A stretch of 64,000 bases of DNA from Sparassis latifolia (taxonomy: Eukaryota > Basidiomycota > Agaricomycetes > Polyporales > Sparassidaceae): NCBI GenBank assembly GCA_018466975.1, contig CM031554.1:310001-374000 (forward strand). The letters are read 5' to 3'. Positions 51,150 to 62,137 of the stretch are shown here, in pieces. The translations under genes and the position numbers were made by a program. Below the pieces are notes generated by a model, which saw only the letters and a program-made list of their open reading frames with translations, ran no database searches and had not been told where the DNA came from. Position 1 is the stretch's first letter. Each line of letters starts with the position of its first letter.

Positions 51150-51870
51150 GTCGCATCCAGGCCGCAGTGGGCTGAAGCTTGAACGCTGTGAATATTGGGC
51201 AATTCTGAATCTCGGCTCCGGCGCAGTGAATTACGTAAGCAGACGCGATCACGTGCATCGCGTTTTCCGAACTGAACCAAATATATAATAATATATCTCT
51301 TGAAGATCCACCTTCCGCACTATATGTGTTCAAGTTTATATTGCCTCCTTATAATAATAGGTAAGCAAGATTTAACGGTCTTCACTCCAAGACTTATGAT
51401 ACTGCAATTGCATAAAGTGCGAGCTCACCGGTTCAGGGGATTTTCTAGAGTCCCATAGTACATGAGATGATGCAAATGAAGCGCGGTGCGATCAAGCGAT
51501 ACCCATGTTCAGCCAAGGACTTTCAAGTAAGTGTCTGCCCGACCTTGCGCACTGAGCACTCACACCGCGACATGGTTACAGTGAAACAATTCAACGCCAT
51601 TAGGAAGGGAAGCCACCTACATCATCGCCTGTGATATCTATACGTGAGTTATCGTACATCTAATAAAGCCTATGAACGGATCCAGACACATCCTGTCATC
51701 TCTGAGCCAGCGGAGTAACTATGGAGAACATCGAAGAAGGCGAATGGACGAGTAGCGGAAGAAGGCATAGGCAAAATAACCATCAATCATACAGGACATC
51801 AAGAAAATTCATAAAGAGTGAACACTGCAGCAGCAAATCAGAACAGAGATAAGAAGAAGGTAACAAATGC
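51150..51870. other. Intergenic, no gene recognised
   Basis: 5' side of the kinase-like gene and 3' side of monooxygenase copy 2. AT-rich (TATATAATAATATA near 51280). No gene recognised. Confidence 0.5.
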
Positions 51871-53388
51871 TCAAAGTCGCGCCTCCATCTTTGCCTCAAG
51901 CGTGCCCACCTTGCGTTCTCCGACCTCACGCCACCACTGCTCTGCAGCCTCCTCCGCATCGTAACCAAACTGGATCTCATTCTTGCGCTGGTCAGCCCAC
52001 TGGTTGGGGTTCCCCTCGCTCCCCGCGACCGACCCTGCAAACTCTGCCTCCATTGCTGTACGCATCGCAGTGTCTCGTGCCTCTTGCTCTGGCCCATCGG
52101 GCAGGTGGAAGATCTTCTGGTTGAGTCGCGACGATGCCTGTGTCGCGGCTGTGCGTGGAAGTCGCAGGTCTTGATAAGCGTTCAACAGCGCTGTGAGCTG
52201 TTCCATGGATGACAGGTGAGAGAGCAGCTTTCCGAGTGTAGCTGCGTCCTCGATTGCCATCGCGGCACCCTGCGCGCGATATGGCTGCGGAAATCTATAT
52301 TCAAATGCTACTGCACGAATGTAAAGGACCTACCAGCATTGGATGACATGCGTCACCAAGGAGGATGACACGCCCGGACTTGTCGATCCAAGTATCGAGC
52401 GGCTGACGATCCATGAGACGCCACTTCAGGGTGGAATTCACCATTGCTATCATCTTCTGCACCCTATTCACGAGGCTCTTCAGCCAGTATCACACACCTT
52501 GCTGCGTTGAACACATACCGGGGCTCGAAGTCAGCGAAGTCTGCACGCATCTTGTCTGCGCTCCCTTCGGCCGTCCACGACTCCACGGAGCCGTCGTCAG
52601 GGTGGAGCAGGACAAGGTTGTACTCCTTCTTAGCGCGCTAGATAGCGAGGAACGTCATTCTACGCCGCACAGGCGACTACGAGAACACCTACCACGTTGT
52701 ACGCCATGAGGTGCCTCCCGGGCGCCATCCACCCCGTCATCTCCGGCGTATCCACAAATGGCTTGAGGTCCGGATCCTGAAGCATGAGCTCTGTGGGAAT
52801 GAGCGCGCGGTACGCAGCATCGCCCGTCGCCTGCGCGGGATTAACGCGCCCGAGCACGACCTGCTGGATGAAGCTCTTCACACCGTCCGCGCCGACGATG
52901 AGGTCGGCGCGCACGACTTCCCCTGACGCGAGCGTGACTGAGGGCGCATTCGTGTCCACGGCGACCACCGTGGACTTGAGACGCAGCGTCATGCTTGGCG
53001 CCGCGAGGTCGTACAGAAGCTGGTGGAAATCTGCGCGGTGAATGTGGTAGTACGGCGCGCCAAACGCTTCCATCTTCTCCCCCCATTGAGAATATCCGAC
53101 TCTCTCTCCCGTGCAGTACCTGCGAAAGACGATCGCTTCGGGCTTCACTGCGATTTCTGCCAGCGCTGGCCCGAGACCCCAACGGACCAGAAGGCGGGTG
53201 ACATTGGGAGATACCTGGATGCCTGCACCGACTTCCCCTATTGCCTCTGCTGCCTCGAGAACGGTTATCCGATGTCCAGCCTGCGCTAGACAGTGGGCAG
53301 CGGCGAGTCCGCCAAGACCACAGCCGACGACGAGGATGTGCAGAGGAAGCTCTGCCTTGCGAGCGCTCGACGAAGATGGGGTGTTCAT
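51871..53388 (-). CDS. FAD-dependent monooxygenase, salicylate-hydroxylase type, copy 2, 452 aa
   Basis: Exons on the minus strand: 53388-52693 (696 nt), 52637-52519 (119), 52463-52334 (130) and 52284-51871 (414); the first three have exactly the sizes found in copy 1. By eye 36 of 232 aligned residues differ in exon 1, so about 84% are identical. FAD motif HILVVGCGLGGLAAAHCL, DG motif DLIVGADGVKSFIQ and GD motif GDACHPML are all intact, and no stop interrupts it, so both copies look functional. Differences gather at the N-terminus and around residues 215-230, which could shift substrate preference. It faces copy 1 in convergent orientation. Confidence 0.93.
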
Positions 53389-54934
53389 GTGAAGGGCGTA
53401 GTGGAGGAAATGCGGGGCTGACAGCCAATGGGAGGTATATAGTCGTGTGGAAGAATATTCGGCCGAGCGTATAGGGTATACCCACTCCCCCTCAAGCTGC
53501 TTTCTGTTAGGGAGGGGCGTTCACTCACGCGGAACGCTTAGCACGGAGCCTGAGAGTCACCTGAGTCCTCATTTACCTCCCGTGCCTCTCATCGCGCCCA
53601 GTCTGAGACATAATGCGATGCGCTGTGGCTGACAATCACAGTTGTTACTAGCTCTTGTATGCCTGTGAAGTGATGTGAGAACGTCCGCGGAGGAAGGCAC
53701 GTCGGAAGACGTTAGAACTCACCGTCGGTACCGCCCGTTGCACTATCTGATAACTATAGAGAAGCACCCCGTATGATCTCATCTGTCGAGTCTGCGCGTT
53801 AAACTTTCTGTCACTTCGTACCTATGCAGCCACTGCCACTGTCACCCCTATGGCATGATGGTGCAGTGTTACTCTAACGGCTTACACCTCGCCGTGATAC
53901 AACTGTGTCATTCCCAATGCTCATAGATCGCTGCGCGTGTGGGAAGGCTGCAGCGTGCGAAGTGCGAAGTGCGAAGCATATTCTGTTGCTTCCCAGGCCT
54001 CCTCACGCTCGCTAGAGTGGACGGAAGTCACTAATAATTGTCGCTCTTCCCCGGCTCCTCGTGCAGTTGAGCTTCGCCGTTCCTGTCAGTCAACGCCCGA
54101 ATATGACCGCTCCGAGGCCCTTCTGAAACAAATCACAACCCGTCAGCTGTCCAGGAGCAGTCAAATGGACGTACCCACTCGCCGGTACGCCATCCTTGTA
54201 AGTAGCAGTCGTTCACACTTAATCAAGATTCATGATCATGATACGTTATGCCGCCGGGAATATGGTTGATGATCAGGTGTGAAGTTGAGTAGGTTTGATG
54301 ACAAGATGGGCTTTGAAATTTGAACTCTGATTGTCGTCAACAATCGGTAGTTCGAGTTGGAGCATAAGCAAAACAGGATATGATTGAGTGTCATGGATGC
54401 ATATCAACGATACACCAAAGATGTACGAACGAGTGGGAACTTTCTAAAGCTGACCAAAACACATCCCCGAGCACGTGAAGGAATGGAACGTAGAAGACGA
54501 CCACGGAGGACAAGAACCTATTCTCTAATCAAGCGCACGTTCACGCACCGACGCCTTCTGCCACACCGACAAGCCCGATGGACATTCTTTAGACGGAAGC
54601 ACGTCGCCTTGGGTCAGCTGGACAGTCCACGGTTCATATCGATACCCTCAGGTTTCGGCAGAATGTCCTGGCAGAAGTGAACACCCGAGCCTTGTCGGAA
54701 TAAGTGTATTCAGAACCTCAACCTGTTCAAGCAACCCTCCACGCCCAGAACGCTCCTGTAGCAGAACGAGGAACATCAGTATACACCGCACGACACAGTA
54801 TATCCACGGGCCAATCACAGTGCGAGAACACAGAAGTTATCGTGGACGAAAGAGCACACAGCAACGAGACGACGAGCCCGCAGCATTTACTGTTAAGTCG
54901 CCGGAATGTGGGGTGACGATAAGTGAATGGTATG
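53389..54934. other. Intergenic, no gene recognised
   Basis: Upstream of monooxygenase copy 2 and downstream of the F-box gene. Frames of about 100 codons (53937-54269, 54384-54680) have no recognisable content. Confidence 0.5.
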
Positions 54935-57190
54935 CTACTCACCTAGTGGGTCGTCATCCTCGTGGAATGCACCAGTCCACATCCCAAGTACGCCCATCGC
55001 CGAACCGACTCCGCCAACCTGGATTGCCTCAGAGACCCATTGGTCTGTGTTCGAGTCCTCATGTGACGAATACTGCACATCACGTATCCATCAGTAGGAT
55101 CAACGTCAGTGAAAGACAGATAGTGACTGGGGACGTAAGACAAATGCACTGACAAGGCTCCACCGAATGCTGCCATCTGCGATCGTGGAAACTGTTCCAT
55201 GGATTTTGCGCACATCGTCATTTACCTCTGGAACGCCGACCCAACCTGCCCCACCCATTTCGCCCTCCACTTTAATCGTTGGGCGGTCGACATGAGTAGG
55301 AATTGCGGGAGGGCCATAGCCCACAATGCGGAGGCGCAGTGGCACAATTAGCATCGCCTCCTCCAGGTCGGGATCATCAAATTCTCCAACGTTCTGTCGT
55401 GCGATGAGACGCCATCTTAATCAGTGGCCCGAACATTCCAGGAATAGCTGCGCTCACGTTATGATCTAACGTAGGAAAAGTAATCAGTATCAGTATGGAA
55501 GATACGACAAGGAGACATACTTATGAGATCTGTGTAGTCAAGCCAGGATACGCAGCGCCTGAACAGCGAAATTAGTCTTTAGCTAGTGTCACTTAAGAGT
55601 GGAGATAGCTCACCTCCAAACACCCTCAACGCCTGCCCAGTCCCACCCTTGCACTTCCTCGTCTCTCACCTGGGTCGCCTTTCCCTGAGCTGTCACATCT
55701 TCCTCAGCGGGGTCTTTCCCCTCGGTTGTATGGATCCACGCGTATTCGCGGACCCCATCCCACTGACACAGCTCTTCGACGTTGTCTTGTGCAGGGCCTT
55801 GCGTGCGCATGTTCGCCTCACAGATGATGCGTGCGGCAGCCAGCCACGTCCAGTCTGGCAAGAGCTGTGCCGCCGTAGGCTCGCGTCGCTTCCTCAACGG
55901 CGCGGAGAAGTCCGGCTCGGGCTCAGAGGGTGGCGTCGCAGAGGACTGGCGCCTCGGGTCGTCCATTGGCACGAAGTCTGAGTCGGACGAGGACGAATCG
56001 AGGTCCGATGGGTCAAGCATCGTGTACAGCACATTTCTGTCGGGATTTGCGTCTGCCGATGGAGAAGATGATGATGGTGGAGGAAGAGCAGAGGGCATGA
56101 CAGGGCGGAACGGGCCCCAATGCCTGCGCCGTTTCAGATAATTGAGATCGTATACCCGCTCGCGCGCACGGTAGCGTGCGCGTTTCTGCTGCGCGTCGAC
56201 GCTCATATCTAGTGGTGCTTGATTTACTTTTTTGCGAGATTTACGCTTGGCTTTACGTGTAGTAGACGAAGAGATACTGCCGGATTCCGGCTCTTCCTGT
56301 AATTGAGGCACAGGCATGAATCCAGTGCAACAGATCAGCTGGCACAAGGCTTGTGCTTCTGGAGTCACGAGCCACGTTTCGTCGAAAAACTCCCCTGACA
56401 CTTTAGCGATGATAGAGGGGGGCAAGCCACGCTCGAGCGTTGTGCGCAACCATTCCACGTTAAGAGACGGGCCATGGAATGCAGGGAGGACGATCAACGG
56501 GGTGTGCTGGTGCGTATAGGGAAGGTTATGTGCGTGGGTGAGATTGTGCAGGTCTTCAAAACCGTGCGGCGAGCTTGCTGGGGCACTGGTCTTGATCACA
56601 GAAAGCAGTGTGTATAGAAGACGCGCATTCTCCGCGGGTGACGTGTCAGGCAGTTCTGGGTGTTCGATCGCTGTCGTGCGCGAGCGCAACGCGTGTGGCT
56701 TTTGCACGGGCAGCAGGCATGTATGCGTGCACAGATATCCCGCGGCCCAGGTCCGTCGCTTGAACTCGGATCCCCAATCGAAATCCGCTACAAGGGGAAA
56801 AAATATCGAACGTCAGTTCCCGCCAACCCACAGCTCCAGAAACTGAAGTGAGGATGGAAAGGATCGTCTCGCAAAACAAGGTAAGCACACAAACTCAAAG
56901 TGGTCAACATGCAGGCTTAGAAATGGTCAGCCAAATGACACCTTCAAATACTTCCAAAGTGTGCCCAGAAACAGATGCTCACCAGTGTCAATGTAGTGAC
57001 ATGCACGTGGGTCATCGAAAACAGCGAGGAACACCTCACGCCATAACTGGTGATCAGATGTGTTATAGATAATAGCACGGATGGTGCGACATGTCTGGGC
57101 AAATGCAGCAATGGTAGTTGGGAAACCAGCAACTACAGTGTTCACCGCGATGGCTTCAATTACTTCTGGAGGGAGGACTAGGATTGACAT
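54935..57190 (-). CDS. F-box protein, about 601 aa, with an 8 nt micro-exon
   Basis: Exons: 57190-56983, 56787-55614, 55558-55521, 55465-55458, 55393-55154 and 55072-54935; all phases agree. The F-box is at the start (MSILVLPPEVIEAIAVNTVV, AAFAQTCRTIRAIIY), so it probably works as the substrate receptor of an SCF ubiquitin ligase. The centre has a basic patch (TRKAKRKSRKKVNQ) and a Ser/Asp-rich region. The C-terminal domain (N-V-G-E-F-D-D..., then MLIVPLRLRIVGYGPPAIPT, GSIRWSLYSSHEDSNTDQWV and GSAMGVLGMWTGAFHEDDDP) looks like a conserved C-terminal region of Agaricomycete F-box proteins. Exon 4 is only ATCATAAC between good splice sites and is needed to keep frame. The 195 bp first intron could hide another exon. 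Confidence 0.8.
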
Positions 57191-57878
57191 GTTCTTCAGG
57201 TGATTGTGGGTCCCAAGCAACTACTTTGCAATCAGTCAAGAAGTAAGACTCTGTGACAGTGTATCAGTATCGAAGTCAAAAATCTGTGAAGTAGAGGTAA
57301 AATTGGAATGACCCCCCAAACCGTTGGCTGGCATGTCGGACTTCTAGGTCCACGCTGCACGACCGGTTGTGGACCACGGAGATTTGCCAGTATACGTGGA
57401 AGACAGGGAAAGTCAGATCGACTTCCCTGCCCAAGTGCGTGAGCCGTGGTGCAAACATTACCACGACTGTTGCCACACGTATCCAACGATCATATTTATG
57501 CGTGCCCGAGCAAGATGATACCCTTCCAGCCGTCGTACAACATACCCACTTGATGTGTTTGCGTGCATCTAGGACTCACCGATATAGAACTTGATAACGC
57601 CTATTGGCTCAATGTCCCCTGTCCCCTGCAAACGTTAAAAAAATCAAGAGAATAACATCGACGAACGCCATTAGCCTACTCACAATACAGTCAGCGGCTG
57701 TGCAGTTATCTTCGCAGACCGCACGAACAGCGATCGAGCTGAAGGATCGCGTGGATATGGGAGTAGAGGACCTCAGAGACCAGTGGTCCGCTATGTCCGG
57801 GGTCCCACCTTGCGTAGCTCGCAGTAGTCGACGTAGAGCAGCCTCCCACCATCATCTTCAACAGCCTCCACCGCGTTG
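57191..57878. other. Divergent promoter region between the F-box and epsin genes
   Basis: Both genes point away from this 688 bp. No coding sequence recognised; short frames only. Confidence 0.5.
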
Positions 57879-59828
57879 ATGTCGACGATGCAGACCTTCG
57901 GGAAGGGCATCGTCCGTGTGGCGAAGAATTACACCAAAGGTTATTCGGACGTGCAGGCCAAGGTCCGCGACGCCACCTCGAACGACCCATGGGGCCCCTC
58001 GGGCACGCAGATGAACGAGATCGCGCAGCTCACTTATAATCAGTATGTCAGACCTATACTTCTCTTAGTTTGCCCTGACTAGCGATAGGAATGATTTTAT
58101 TGAAATCATGGAGATGCTAGACAAGCGCTTGAACGACAAGGGCAAGAATTGGCGGCATGTCTTCAAGGTAACACCCTTCCGAATTTTGCACCTTCCTACT
58201 CTCCAGACGTTGATGGATGTTTGACCAGTCACTCACGGTGCTCGATTACCTGCTGCATGCCGGATCCGAAAACGTGGTCATCTACTTCCGGGACAACTTA
58301 TATGTTGTAAAGACTCTCAAGGAGTTCCAGTATATCGACGACGACGGCAAGGACCAGGGCGCGAATGTACGGCAGAAGGCAAAAGACATCACCAACCTTC
58401 TCACGGACGAGGGCCGCCTGCGCCAGGAGCGCCGCTCGCGTGCCAGCATGCGTGACCGCATGCTTCGCGGAACCAACGACGAGTTCGAAGATGAGGACGA
58501 GAACTCGCGCAGGCGCTCGCGTAGTCTTCCTCCTAGATCTTCTGGTAGGCGGCAGACGAATGGTGGTGGGCAGGATGATGAGCTCCAGCGCGCGATCGAA
58601 GCCAGCAAGCGCACTCTCGCCGAAGAACAGCAGCGCCAGGGTGGGCTCACATCAGAGGAGCGCGACATTCAGGCGGCCATACGTCTCAGCGAAGAGGAGG
58701 AGGCGCGCCGTGCGAAGGCGATCGAAGAGTCGAACCAGTCGGCGCTATTTGACGAGCATGCCCAATTGTGAGTTCCGATGGCCGTACGGTTCCGCCTGCG
58801 TACTCAACTTTCTTCTGTGTAGAAACCAGCTCGCAAGTTCTTCCAACCCGTTCCCGCTTGTGGACCCGTCGACACAGCAACTTGGTGGCCTGCAGCCACA
58901 ATTCACCATGCAGCCACAGTTCACGTCGTTCAATCCGTACCAGCAGCAAGCGCAGCAAGAGGCAGCTCAGGTATACCCCACTTTTATTGTGTTCTTCATT
59001 CGTTGACGTGACCTCAGGCGGAGTACATGCGACAACAGGCAGAATGGATGCGCCAGCAACAGGAATTGCAGGCCCAGCAACAGCATCAGCAGCATCAGCA
59101 GCAACAGCAACAGCAGCAGCAACAGCAACAGCAGCAAGCCCAACAAGAGGAGTGGATGCGGCAGCAGCAACTCCTGCAGATGCAACAGCAGCAGCAGCAG
59201 CAGCTGGGACTTGGCGCACCGCAGGGACTGCTGGCACAGCCGACCGGATTCGGGTAGGTACCGATGACCCGCCAATATTCTGCTCACACTCACGCGTACT
59301 CGCATCTACAGCTCCAACAATCCCTTCGCTCCAGCGCAGCCACCTTCCCTATCGACGTCTGCACTTCCGTCGTTTTCTCATTCGCTCACTACATCACCAG
59401 CGCCGCAGAGTGCCAGCCCGTCGTTCAATCTTCAGGGCACCTATGCAAACGGCGCTCCAGCAACGCACGCGTCTCCACCACCACCATCACGTTCCGCTCC
59501 CCCAGGCCGACAGACGATACAGGTCAAGACTCGCGCAGACGAGGAACATGCGCATCTCGCGAACCTGTTCGCCAACCGCGACGATGGTACCGACACTTTC
59601 GGCAACTACGGACAACTGAGGTACGTAGTATCTCATCACACTCCGGTGTCGCGATTTCTCCGAACAGGCGCTACTCAATGCTGTGGATTCTGACGCAACT
59701 TCAACAGGTACGGCCAACAAGCCGCACGTTTGGTTGGTCAGCCCACAGGCGCTCTCCAGTCCAATCACAACCCATTCGCGTTGCAACAGCAGCAGACAAA
59801 TGCCGATCAACCCTTCTTCTCTATCTGA
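57879..59828 (+). CDS. Epsin (ENTH domain, UIMs, NPF motifs), 531 aa
   Basis: A clathrin adaptor for endocytosis: ENTH binds PI(4,5)P2, UIMs bind ubiquitinated cargo, NPF motifs bind EH proteins. Seven exons: 57879-58042, 58089-58167, 58229-58767, 58823-58970, 59018-59253, 59312-59620 and 59708-59828; phases agree. ENTH about 10-145 (KVRDATSNDPWGPSG, DYLLHAGSENVVIYFRDNLY). Two UIMs near 205-255 (DDELQRAIEASKRTLAEEQ, ERDIQAAIRLSEEEEARR). NPF three times: SNPFPL, NNPFAP, HNPFAL. A Gln-rich region around 330-400 is coded by CAG/CAA repeats. The C-terminus QPFFSI is short and has no obvious clathrin box. Like yeast Ent1/Ent2 in layout. Confidence 0.95.
59075..59136 (+). repeat. CAG/CAA microsatellite coding for poly-Gln in epsin
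   Basis: An interrupted (CAG)n/(CAA)n run within exon 5 encodes mostly Gln with a few His. It is probably length-variable between strains. The antisense frame gives a Leu run that is only its shadow. Confidence 0.8.
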
Positions 59829-60519
59829 TATCCTGCTTTCATCGTCTCTGTTCGGTTTTGGTTTTGGTTTTTTTCCTCTGACACACCCTATCTACTTTCA
59901 CTTCTCTACCATCCCTCCCGTCTGCGCGTCCCCACCGAACACCTTATTCCATATGACAGACACCAATACCCAGCCACTGTCCTAGACACCTATGCACCCT
60001 GGTCGTGGGCGGTTCTCGTCTGATGACTTCTTCCCTGGTACCCGTTTGCCTAGACTCGTCAATGTATAGTATTGCTGGATGGATCGCGGAGGGGAAGAAT
60101 GGCACGCTAGCCAGGGGAAAATTACAATGGATCGCTCTTCTGTTACTGTACGTCTACTTGCGAATTGTTGAAGTCGAACGTTGATTATTATGTGTCCGTT
60201 TCTTCCCGTTGGGTGGCTTCGTTTTGCGCCAAGTTCCAGCTTGCGATGTGCTAATAATGATGTTTACGGGAATATGACCACGAGTGCTCAAGCGTCGAAG
60301 GCTCGTTGGGTCAAAGGCGTCTTGCGTACCGCTTCCAAGAAAATTTTGAACGAAAACACGATGAGTTTCGCATCCGTTCGCGTTCGCGAATCTGGCAAGG
60401 TTGAGCCAATGCTATTTTGGCGGGAATAAACACCATTTGCACCCAACCAATAAATACATAGCTGTGACCCATACCGACCTACGTCTAATCCTTCACTTTG
60501 GGACGACTGGATCTAGAAG
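59829..60519. other. Convergent 3' flanks of the epsin and BTB genes
   Basis: Contains a TTTTGG-rich stretch (about 59850-59875) consistent with a 3' UTR. No further gene recognised. Confidence 0.5.
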
Positions 60520-61482
60520 CTACATTCCGGTCCCGTCAATATTGAAGTTGCTCAGTTGGGAAATCGTGCTGAAACACACCTCTACGACTTGAGGCAGAGC
60601 TGCTATCGCTATCCGCAAGTTGCGGTTGGTCGTAGCGGCTTCATATAGAAAGCCTGCACAGTCGACACACTGCGCCTCGAGGACCGCCCTGAGCTCTTCG
60701 CACTCCAGATCAGTAGCTTCAAGTGCGACTCCGAACGGCTTGTAGTCCATCCTTGCAACCCAACTGTACTTCAGGGCCAACCATTGACCGTTTCCGACAT
60801 GTGAGCCACAGTTCATACACACTGTTGTCCTATTAGCCGCAAAATTTGCGGCATCGTCCAAGAAGGCTTTGAGAACATCCTTTCTACGTCGATGGAGGAG
60901 TATGAGCTGCACTACAGCGGTGCTGTCCACGGCACTTAACTCGGCAGCCACCACCGGATCGCACAAGTTGAGGGTGAGGGTGCGAGAGGATGCCAGTTTA
61001 GCCTCTCTCATCCAACCTCTGCGGTACGCGATCCCGTACAGCCGGACTGGAGACGCTTCCAAGAAAGAGCTAGAGAGTGCGATGCGGATGATGGAGACGG
61101 GCCCGGGCATGTCGTACTTCTCGGCGGCAAGAAGTATGGACTCCACGAGGTCGATAGAATGAAGTGCGGGTGACTCCATAGCACTAATCATCTTCAAGAG
61201 GCCGGCGATGACGTCCTCATTCTCGCCGAGTGAGATAATGTCAGGGCCTGCAGAGGCAGGAGATCCCTGAGGAAGAGTGAACATCCCACGGAACCATCCC
61301 GAGGCCAGTTTGAGTATGTGAGAGTGCACACGAAAGAGTGTGTTATCATTCGAGCAGAGTATTATATCTGCGTCCTCTGAACAGAAAGACGGGTGCCATT
61401 TGCCATTGGGGATTTCAATAGCATCACTGTGAGAAGCATGTTGTTCTGCATCGATGTCACACCCTGCGGCGTTCTGCGCCAT
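60520..61482 (-). CDS. BTB/POZ domain protein, 320 aa
   Basis: Single exon from ATG 61482. The BTB fold is clear: HPSFCSEDADIILCSNDNTL then FRVHSHILKLASGWFRGMFT (about 30-70), with an acidic loop and ENEDVIAGLLKMI later, and a helical back part (SILLAAEKYDMPGPVSIIR) near 115. Such basidiomycete BTB proteins may be Cul3 adaptors or simple dimerisation modules. The C-terminal half contains CMNCGSHVGN and CVDCAG, a CX2C...CX2C set that may bind zinc. No further domain recognised. Confidence 0.88.
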   Translation of the reverse strand: MAQNAAGCDIDAEQHASHSDAIEIPNGKWHPSFCSEDADIILCSNDNTLFRVHSHILKLASGWFRGMFTLPQGSPASAGPDIISLGENEDVIAGLLKMISAMESPALHSIDLVESILLAAEKYDMPGPVSIIRIALSSSFLEASPVRLYGIAYRRGWMREAKLASSRTLTLNLCDPVVAAELSAVDSTAVVQLILLHRRRKDVLKAFLDDAANFAANRTTVCMNCGSHVGNGQWLALKYSWVARMDYKPFGVALEATDLECEELRAVLEAQCVDCAGFLYEAATTNRNLRIAIAALPQVVEVCFSTISQLSNFNIDGTGM

Positions 61483-62137
61483 TGCACTTTCACAATGATC
61501 TAAAGGAAGAGAAAATCTTTGGATGAAGGGTCAACCAATATTAATATTGCAAGGCAACATTGAAAGTCCCAGTCATACCTTGTGGCCTACGCAGGACCTG
61601 AGACTAAGACAAATGTTATGGATTAACAAAAGCGATATCGATACGATAACGTGCGAACCGCGTGTAGTAGAAGAACGTTCGCAATTGTGACGCGCGCTAG
61701 CTCATGCTCTTCAGATTGTGGACAATACATGTTATAATCGAATCACTTAGGATACAGCGCCCTGGGCGCGGTAGTTTGTCCAGCTGGACAACCTTCAAGT
61801 AGACCGTGTGACATGCTCAGCGAGCTGATGTTGCGCCCAGTCTGCGACGGCATGAATCAAGAGATGAGGCACACTGCCGAGCGTCTAGCTGTCTTCGCAA
61901 TGTTTATGATAGTAGCGCGGGATTCAAGACACCGACTCGCGTCAACATACAAAATCCTGAGGCCTGATCCCAGTAAAGCCGTACATGTGCATGCAACCTG
62001 ACCGATGAATCAATGCAATGAAGACATTTATAAATACGTGCAGCGGGGAAGTCCTTGCTAATGCAAATGTGTCCAAATCCCAGACTGTTACTAAGCCCTG
62101 TGGAAATGCACCCAAAGTCCGCCCTGGCAACATAACG
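61483..62137. other. Intergenic, no gene recognised
   Basis: Promoter side of the BTB gene and 3' flank of the P450. Nothing noted. Confidence 0.5.

Noticed and set aside
58967..59305. Minus-strand ORF with a long Leu run
   Set aside because: Antisense of the CAG/CAA repeat in epsin; no real membrane protein.
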